Positions 38,751 through 43,492 of a DNA stretch of 43,492 bases are shown here, one piece after another. The DNA comes from a virus. Below the pieces are notes generated by a model that had not been told where the DNA came from, made no database searches, and was given only the letters and a program-made list of their open reading frames with translations. Each line of letters begins with the position of its first letter. Position 1 is the stretch's first letter. Both the position numbers and the translations under genes were made by a program. The stretch covers positions 1 to 43,492 of IMG/VR virus record IMGVR_UViG_3300047462_000086; one strand, written 5' to 3'.

Positions 38751-40964
38751 ATGACGACGTTTACGCTCGCCGCGCCGACCACGGGACCGACCAGTTCGGT
38801 CTTTAATCAGGTTTCGGGTGCCTTCAAGGTCACGCCTTCCGACAACGCCTATACCGGCACGATCACGCCAAACGATGGCGGCGCGGGCGGCACATTCTAT
38901 CCGGCGTCTCACACGGTTTCGGCGAGTGCCGTGGCCTTCTATTTCTATTACCGTCCGCCATCTGGCGGAAGCTCGGCGAACATTACAATCACGGGCTCTC
39001 CCGCCATCGCGGCCGTCGCCCCGATCACCTACAACTGGACGACGAACTACACCTCCCTCAATGACAATTTCACGCGCGCCAACACGGCTTTGGGCGCGGC
39101 GGGCAGCACGAATGTCGGCAACGGATGGACCGATGTTGTCGGGAATATCTGGCAGATTTCGAGTAATCAGCTTGCTGGAACTTCGGTTGTGCATGGCTTC
39201 TCGAACGGCACTCTTGAGCAGCCGGCGTTACTTCAGGATTGCCGGGTCACCGCGATCAGCGCGTCGAATTGGTACTCGACCACGCAGGACCTAGTTGTCA
39301 ACGCGCGCATTCAATCGAGTGAGCCAGCGGGGACGGCTATCTGCTATGCGGTGCAGGCGTTCCCGAATAATACCAACACGATAACGATCACAGCCGCAGC
39401 GGCCAATGGGTCCAACACGGTTGTCGCGCTAAGTTCAAACGGCTACGCGTCGCTGGTTTCAGGACATGCGGTGCAGCTTGATGTTGTGGTTACCGGCATC
39501 AATCCGACGACCATCACCGCGACGCTCATCGACACTGTGACAGGCGTCGTCATCGCCCAGGTGACGGGCACTGACTCGACGGCGTCTTTGCAGCAGCCCG
39601 GCGCGACGGGCATAGGGCCACAGATTGCGGCGGGCACCGCAGGGACCGCAGTCGCCTATTCGGGCGCTTCGGTTTTCACGCCGGTTGCCAACGCGGTCAG
39701 CTTGACCGGGCCGGCCAATGTCCCGACGGGCTATCCGAGCACCGCTTACACTATCACCCCAAATGGCCCTTTCACGGGCACCGTCACGCTTGCCAGCACC
39801 GTGCCGGGGACGTTCTCACCGTCAGCCACACTGACTTTTTCAAACAGCAGTTCGCCTCAGACCGTGACGTTCACGGCGTCGGCGAATGGGACTGGCACGA
39901 TCTCGGAGACAAATTCCGGCGGCCTGGCCAACGCGAGCCCGATCTCGATCACGGCAGCGACGCCGGCGTCGTTCGCGCCCAATAATTCCGCGATTTACTA
40001 CTCGCCCATGAACTGGAATTTCAACGGCGCTACAAATTCCTTTTCAAATTGGCCGGGCGCCTACATTAAGTTTGGCTTTGGGGGCACCAGCCTGTTGCTA
40101 CAGACGAACAACCCGCTTGCTGGGGAGAAAATTTTCTACTCCATTGACGGCGGTGCTTATCAGTATGTGCTCGTGCCTGCCGGCCCTCAGACGCTTTCAA
40201 TCGCCGCCGGATTGGCCGCAGGTACGCATCAAATCCAGCTTGGGATTGCCGCGCTGGGCACGACCGATCGGTGGAATACGCCGCAGGACGTGTTGAATCT
40301 CACCGGCATTTTGCTCGACGCCGGATCAACCCTGTCTTCGCCCACCCTGTTGCCGCAGATAGGGCTGCATATCGGCGACTCAATCACAGAGGGATGCTCG
40401 CAGCTTACGCCTGGCGGAAGCGATGTCGCGCACTCGCAGTGGCCGACCTCGTGGGATAACCTTCTTGCGACGGCATTGAACGCCGAGATCGGCGTCGTCG
40501 CGTGCCAGCATTCCGGTTACGAATTGGCTGGGCAAGGCAATGTGCCGAACGTGCTGACATATTGGAACCAGATGTACGCGGGCGCCGCACGCACCTTTAC
40601 GCCCGTAAGCTATATTTGGATCAATCACGGCACCAATGGAGCGACGACGCAGGCGGATGTTCAGACGCTGCTGACCGAGCTGCGCGCGGCATTTCCGCAA
40701 ACGCCGATTTTCCAGCAGGTGCCATTTGGCCAATATGCCGCTGCGGCGATCACCGCTGCTGTGGCCGCGCAGAACGATCCGAAAGTGATTTTGGTGAATT
40801 TGGGAGCGGCTGGAAACACGCTTTTGCTCGCCAATTCCTATGACGGCATTCACCCGAATGCGGCCGGATCACCTTTGCTGGAACAGATGTTGATCCCGGT
40901 GGTGGCGGCCGATGCGCTGCCGTTCATCAAGCAGCAAATCGCCAACCCCTGGTACCACGCATGA
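38751..40964 (+). CDS. Large tail protein with C-terminal SGNH hydrolase
   Basis: This 737-residue protein has Ig-like and lectin-like beta domains over about residues 1-520 (NDNFTRANTALGAAGSTNVG is a concanavalin-like start). A C-terminal SGNH/GDSL hydrolase follows: block I GDSITEG with Ser544, block III HGTNG with Asn629, block V DGIHPN with Asp698 and His701. Such enzymes deacetylate polysaccharides, so a role in modifying host capsule or O-antigen acetyl groups is likely. No signal peptide is seen. ATG at 38751 follows the previous stop by two bases. Confidence 0.85.
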   Translation: MTTFTLAAPTTGPTSSVFNQVSGAFKVTPSDNAYTGTITPNDGGAGGTFYPASHTVSASAVAFYFYYRPPSGGSSANITITGSPAIAAVAPITYNWTTNYTSLNDNFTRANTALGAAGSTNVGNGWTDVVGNIWQISSNQLAGTSVVHGFSNGTLEQPALLQDCRVTAISASNWYSTTQDLVVNARIQSSEPAGTAICYAVQAFPNNTNTITITAAAANGSNTVVALSSNGYASLVSGHAVQLDVVVTGINPTTITATLIDTVTGVVIAQVTGTDSTASLQQPGATGIGPQIAAGTAGTAVAYSGASVFTPVANAVSLTGPANVPTGYPSTAYTITPNGPFTGTVTLASTVPGTFSPSATLTFSNSSSPQTVTFTASANGTGTISETNSGGLANASPISITAATPASFAPNNSAIYYSPMNWNFNGATNSFSNWPGAYIKFGFGGTSLLLQTNNPLAGEKIFYSIDGGAYQYVLVPAGPQTLSIAAGLAAGTHQIQLGIAALGTTDRWNTPQDVLNLTGILLDAGSTLSSPTLLPQIGLHIGDSITEGCSQLTPGGSDVAHSQWPTSWDNLLATALNAEIGVVACQHSGYELAGQGNVPNVLTYWNQMYAGAARTFTPVSYIWINHGTNGATTQADVQTLLTELRAAFPQTPIFQQVPFGQYAAAAITAAVAAQNDPKVILVNLGAAGNTLLLANSYDGIHPNAAGSPLLEQMLIPVVAADALPFIKQQIANPWYHA

Positions 40965-42253
40965 CCCGGTTCATCTTCTGCCTTATCTTCCTGCTGGGCC
41001 AATGGACGCCCGCTTTCGCCGGCGGCGTCACGGGTAACCTCAGCCCTGGCACGGTGGTCTCGATACACCCTGGCCTGACAACGCAGGCGACCCAACTGGC
41101 TCCCCGGCTCAGCCATACGATCGATGTGATGGACGATGTTTCGCCACCTGTGGTGTGCGACGGCAAGACGGATAATGCCAAGGCGTTCGCGGCGATTTAC
41201 GCGGCTGAACAGCCAGGTGATACGGTTTACTTCCCGCCATCGTTTGGCGCATCCGGCGTGGTGCCTTGCCTGTCTTCCACGCTTCTGCAGGGCAAGGCTG
41301 GGGTGGACTTTTGGGCTTATCCTGGCACCGTGATCTTGTCGCCGACGGCAAGCTCCGCCGCGTCACCGCTGCTGTTCGAAGGTGGGTCGAACGAATACGT
41401 GTACGGCCTGACTTTCGACGGTGGAGGCCAGAGTTTCGCGAGCACGAGCACCGTGGTTCTTTTCTATCTGACCTCTGGGGTCACGATGGACCACGTGACT
41501 GTCCAGAACACGCGCGGCATTGGCGCCCTGTTCAGCGGGGCCACGAACGACACGGTGAAAGATAGCTGGTTTGTCGACGTTGGCGGGCCGGCTGGGATCA
41601 CCGATAATGCGCAGGGCCTGGCGTTTTGCTGTGGGACTGAGGCGACCAATACGGGCGACAGCGTCCTCGACAACCATTTTCTCACGACTGGTCTGGACGC
41701 CATTTCGGCTTCGAACCTCAACGGCTTGCTGGTCGAGGGGAATTATTGCGACAAAAATCAGGACCAGGTGGGGCAGCCGGCCGACCCGGCCTGTGTGTTT
41801 ATCACGCAGTCGATCGGGCCGGTTGTGGTGGCTGGCAACGTGGCGATCGGGATGGCGGGAAACGGGTATGACCTTTCCTCGCTGACCAGCGTGACGCTGA
41901 CGGGCAATTATGCCATCGATAATGGGTCCAATGGGTTCACGGATTACGGCATCGCGAATTGGTCCGCGCTCGGCAATTATGCCATCGATAATTGCCAGGT
42001 GGGGACGCGGTTTGGGCCTTGCGCTGGATTTACCTTTTCCCCCGGCACGGCGGCCGAGGCGAATGGCAGCATGACGATGGTGGGCAACGAGGCGTATGAC
42101 GACCAAAACACCCATACCCAGCAGTACGGCGTTTACAATAGCGCGGGGACCACGTTCAGCGAGCCTTGGTCTGTGGGTAAGAGCAATATCTTCTACGGTA
42201 ATACCGTCTCGCAAATGGGCGGTGGTGGCCCGGTTGCCGGCTACACGCCTTGA
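40961..42253 (+). CDS. Right-handed beta-helix tailspike-like protein with signal peptide
   Basis: This 430-residue protein begins MTRFIFCLIFLLGQWTPAFA, a Sec signal. It has the pectate-lyase-like fold pattern: DGKTDNAKAFAAIYAAEQPG, DTVYFPP, YGLTFDGGGQSFASTSTVV, then parallel beta-helix turns (LNGLLVEGNYCDKNQD, VTLTGNYAIDNGSNGF, ALGNYAIDNCQVG). Tailspikes of this type cleave or bind surface polysaccharide. Catalytic residues cannot be assigned. It is the last gene of late block 3 and overlaps the SGNH gene by four bases. Confidence 0.8.
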   Translation: MTRFIFCLIFLLGQWTPAFAGGVTGNLSPGTVVSIHPGLTTQATQLAPRLSHTIDVMDDVSPPVVCDGKTDNAKAFAAIYAAEQPGDTVYFPPSFGASGVVPCLSSTLLQGKAGVDFWAYPGTVILSPTASSAASPLLFEGGSNEYVYGLTFDGGGQSFASTSTVVLFYLTSGVTMDHVTVQNTRGIGALFSGATNDTVKDSWFVDVGGPAGITDNAQGLAFCCGTEATNTGDSVLDNHFLTTGLDAISASNLNGLLVEGNYCDKNQDQVGQPADPACVFITQSIGPVVVAGNVAIGMAGNGYDLSSLTSVTLTGNYAIDNGSNGFTDYGIANWSALGNYAIDNCQVGTRFGPCAGFTFSPGTAAEANGSMTMVGNEAYDDQNTHTQQYGVYNSAGTTFSEPWSVGKSNIFYGNTVSQMGGGGPVAGYTP

Positions 42254-42264
42254 GAGGGCTGCGA

Positions 42265-42325
42265 CCCGCTTAATGCGGGGGATTAGGGTGTTACCAGCAC
42301 CCCAAGCCGCGAGTTTGTGTCTCGC
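42265..42325 (+). promoter_or_regulatory. Structured leader with three small hairpins before the methylase
   Basis: Three short stems follow each other: CCCGC/GCGGG (42265-42279), GGGTG/CACCC (42286-42302) and GCGAG/CTCGC (42309-42325). A CCTGCAGG palindrome (42349-42356) then overlaps the GGAGG ribosome site of the short leader ORF. No U-tract follows, so a terminator is less likely than translational control. No copy of the late palindrome was found here. Confidence 0.45.
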
Positions 42326-42369
42326 ACCGGATTAACGGCCCCGCACCCCCTGCAGGAGGCGAGGCTTTG

Positions 42370-42429
42370 ATGACAGGTAAGCGTAGATGGAGTCCACCCA
42401 CCCCACGAAGCCGATTGCGCCTTATATAG
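42370..42429 (+). CDS. 19-codon leader ORF overlapping the methylase start
   Basis: GGAGG at 42355-42359 is well placed for ATG 42370, giving MTGKRRWSPPTPRSRLRLI and a TAG at 42427-42429, within the methylase gene in another frame. The methylase ATG itself has no strong ribosome site. The arrangement recalls com-mom of Mu, where translation of one frame controls the other, though the peptide is not similar to Com. Confidence 0.4.
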   Translation: MTGKRRWSPPTPRSRLRLI

Positions 42430-43199
42430 GGGGCAAACGGCGGCTGGCGTCGCGAATCATCGCCAGGCTGGCCGATGTACAGCACGAATGCTATGTCGAG
42501 CCTTTTGTTGGCATGGGTGGGGTGTTCCTGCGACGGCCGTATCGCGCAAAGGCTGAAGTGATCAATGACATCAACCGAGACGTGACGACGCTATTCAGGG
42601 TGCTGCAGAGGCATTTTGTGGCGTTCATGGATATGCTGAAATGGCAGATTACCTCCAGGACTGAGTTCGAGCGGTTGAAGGCCGCTGCGCCTGATACTCT
42701 TACGGATTTGGAAAGGGCGGCGCGGTTTCTCTACCTGCAGCGCACGGCGTTTGGTGGGAAGGTAACCGGGCAAAATTTTGGCATGACACCGGGTGGGCCG
42801 GCCAGGTTTGATGTGAACCGGCTGGCCTCGATGCTTGAGGATGTTCACGAACGACTGTCTGGCGTGGTGATCGAGTGCCTGCCGTTCGGAAGACTGATAG
42901 CTGCTTATGACCGCCCTGGCACGCTGTTTTACCTTGATCCGCCATATTGGGATTGTGAGGACGACTATGGGGATGGCGTGTTTGGGAAGGGCGATTTTGA
43001 GGCTATGGCGGAGCAGTTACGGGGGTTGAAGGGGGTGTTTCTACTGTCTCTCAACGATCGGCCGGAGGTGCGGCGGATCTTCTCGGGGTTCATGATTGAG
43101 GCGGTGGAGGTGACTTACTCGGTGAACGGCGGCCGGCAGGGTACGTTTGGCGAGGTGCTAATCAGCCCCAAGAGGGGCTGTAAGGGCCGTCTAAAGTGA
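42387..43199 (+). CDS. dam: D12-class DNA N6-adenine methyltransferase
   Basis: This 270-residue enzyme matches Dam/D12 adenine methylases. Seen are the N-terminal APYIGGKRRL, SAM-binding EPFVGMGGVF (residues 38-47) and DINRD, and catalytic DPPY at 184-187 (FYLDPPYWDC), with YLQRTAFGGKVTGQNFG between. It methylates adenine in a short, unknown target. An in-frame TAG directly before ATG 42387 fixes the start. It occupies the mom position of Mu, so protection of phage DNA from host restriction is the likely benefit. Confidence 0.92.
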   Translation: MESTHPTKPIAPYIGGKRRLASRIIARLADVQHECYVEPFVGMGGVFLRRPYRAKAEVINDINRDVTTLFRVLQRHFVAFMDMLKWQITSRTEFERLKAAAPDTLTDLERAARFLYLQRTAFGGKVTGQNFGMTPGGPARFDVNRLASMLEDVHERLSGVVIECLPFGRLIAAYDRPGTLFYLDPPYWDCEDDYGDGVFGKGDFEAMAEQLRGLKGVFLLSLNDRPEVRRIFSGFMIEAVEVTYSVNGGRQGTFGEVLISPKRGCKGRLK

Positions 43200-43240
43200 G
43201 CCTTATAGCGGCTTTTACGGGTGGTTTTGGTGGGCTTTAA
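43177..43240 (+). repeat. Right-end copies of the phased GGCCTTAAACGG-like motif
   Basis: GGCTGTAAGGG, CGTCTAAAGTG, GCCTTATAGCGG, GCTTTTACGGG and GGGCTTTAAGG have cores near 43181, 43192, 43204, 43215 and 43238, spaced by about 11-12 bp with one skipped position. They run in the same direction as the left-end array, partly overlapping the methylase 3' end. The remaining gene-free stretch to 43320 is T-rich and holds nothing else I can name. Confidence 0.45.
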
Positions 43241-43320
43241 GGTTTTTTAGTTGTTCGGTGCGGTGGATTGTTAGGTTTTTCGTCATATTCGTGTTAGGCA
43301 AACCGTGTGTTTTTTTGTTT

Positions 43321-43366
43321 TTCAAATTATTGGCGACAAAAATCAAATTATTGGCGGCGCGCTACA
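43321..43366 (-). repeat. Right prophage terminus with two transposase-type sites (R1, R2)
   Basis: ATCAAATTATTGG (43342-43354) is the exact inverse of the left site and ends 12 nt before ACA at 43366. A second copy, TTCAAATTATTGG (43321-43333), differs at one base and lies exactly 21 bp inward, two helical turns away. Paired R1/R2 sites at this spacing are characteristic of Mu-type right ends. Confidence 0.72.
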
Positions 43367-43400
43367 GCGTTGCGCCCAAGTTCCGCGGTGGCGCGGGTGT

Positions 43401-43421
43401 CCAGGGGGCAAAGCCCCCTGG
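43401..43421. terminator. Host hairpin CCAGGGGGC-AAA-GCCCCCTGG
   Basis: A perfect 9-bp stem with a 3-base loop lies in the right flank, just downstream of the leftward host gene end at 43443. It probably acts as a terminator for that gene, although no U-tract follows. Such hairpins are, to my knowledge, abundant in Acetobacteraceae genomes. Confidence 0.5.
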
Positions 43422-43442
43422 CCTTGATTGCCTAGTCTCGCT

Positions 43443-43492
43443 TCACCCGAATTTGGACGTGACGGCGGTGGCGATGGCGGCGGTGGTGCCGG
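43443..43492 (-). CDS. Host gene 3' end (partial)
   Basis: On the minus strand a frame enters from the right edge as GTTAAIATAVTSKFG and stops with TGA at 43443-43445. The composition is protein-like, but only 15 codons are visible, so neither family nor certainty is possible. It does not continue the frame seen in the left flank. Confidence 0.35.
   Translation of the reverse strand, partial: GTTAAIATAVTSKFG

Larger units (their letters stand above)
125..43366 (+). mobile_element. Mu-like transposable prophage (about 43.2 kb)
   Basis: The gene order follows phage Mu: repressor and ner divergent, A, B, gam, gemA, mor, lysis, gp25-like, gp27-like, terminase, portal, F, G, protease I, capsid T, gp36-38, sheath L, tube M, chaperones, tape measure, N, P, gp45-48, fibres, then a DNA-modification gene at the right end. 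The ends are placed at TGT (125) and ACA (43366) because each lies exactly 12 nt outside an inverted copy of CCAATAATTTGAT. No integrase is present, which fits replicative transposition. The flanking 5-mers (GCCAT on the left, GCGTT on the right) do not match as a target duplication, so the exact ends remain an inference. Confidence 0.9.

Noticed and set aside
42265-42325. Hairpins before the methylase as an intrinsic terminator
   Set aside because: No U-tract follows any of the stems; a translational control role is more consistent with the overlapping leader ORF.
118-43376. GCGCC at 118-122 and 43372-43376 as a 5-bp target duplication
   Set aside because: Using it would place the ends at ATTGTG and GCGTT, destroying the TG...CA symmetry and the equal 12-nt offset to the inverted 13-mers.
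1-43492. tRNA, rRNA, CRISPR array or integrase
   Set aside because: Nothing resembling these was seen on reading the window. Repeats are short regulatory or terminal motifs, and mobility is explained by the DDE transposase.

Overview
The window holds one essentially complete Mu-like transposable prophage (about 43.2 kb, roughly 125 to 43366) with short host flanks. The host is probably an alphaproteobacterium, perhaps of the Acetobacteraceae. I infer this from the high GC, the codon use, the many GTG and TTG starts, and a CCAGGGGGC-AAA-GCCCCCTGG hairpin in the right flank of a kind I associate with that family. No integrase, rRNA, tRNA or CRISPR was seen.

Layout. The left end (125-613) has no gene but is rich in repeats: a transposase-type terminal site, a 10-bp-periodic array and an 11-bp-phased array. 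Next come a leftward lysogeny operon (CI-like repressor plus an exported protein, 1722-614), a divergent control region (about 1734-1815) and a long rightward early operon. The early operon encodes Ner, a ParB-like protein, small unknown proteins, DDE transposase A, ATPase B, a Cys-pair protein, Gam, more small proteins, GemA and a Mor-like activator (1825-9853). Late genes follow in Mu order: lysis, terminase, portal, F and G proteins (9921-20819); protease, decoration, capsid, neck, sheath, tube, tail chaperones, tape measure, N, P and gp45 (21097-32785); baseplate gp46-48 and a large receptor-recognition cassette (32851-42253). That cassette includes a glycine-rich protein, an SGNH hydrolase and a beta-helix protein, and three of its members carry Sec-type signal peptides. 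A D12-class adenine methylase sits at the right end, where Mu carries mom.

Most striking signal. The same 16-bp perfect palindrome, GCTAAACCGGTTTAGC, occurs at 9870, 21045 and 32799. Each copy ends 35-36 nt before the ATG of the first gene of a late block (endolysin, protease, gp46). A weak -10-like hexamer lies exactly 23 nt after each palindrome, placing the predicted transcription start at about the start codon. This mirrors the Mu late promoters Plys, PI and PP. It suggests a single late activator, perhaps the Mor-like protein at 9512-9853, and leaderless late mRNAs.

The early and structural genes are joined mostly by ATGA, GTGA or TGATG overlaps, so translational coupling appears pervasive and helped in choosing starts. 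The tail chaperone pair is joined by a probable -1 frameshift at a run of six T (27563-27568). Cargo-like genes, meaning those not needed for the Mu plan, include the exported protein beside the repressor, a GT-B-like glycosyltransferase, and the methylase, which is preceded by a structured leader with a short overlapping ORF. No 5-bp target duplication could be found around the inferred ends.
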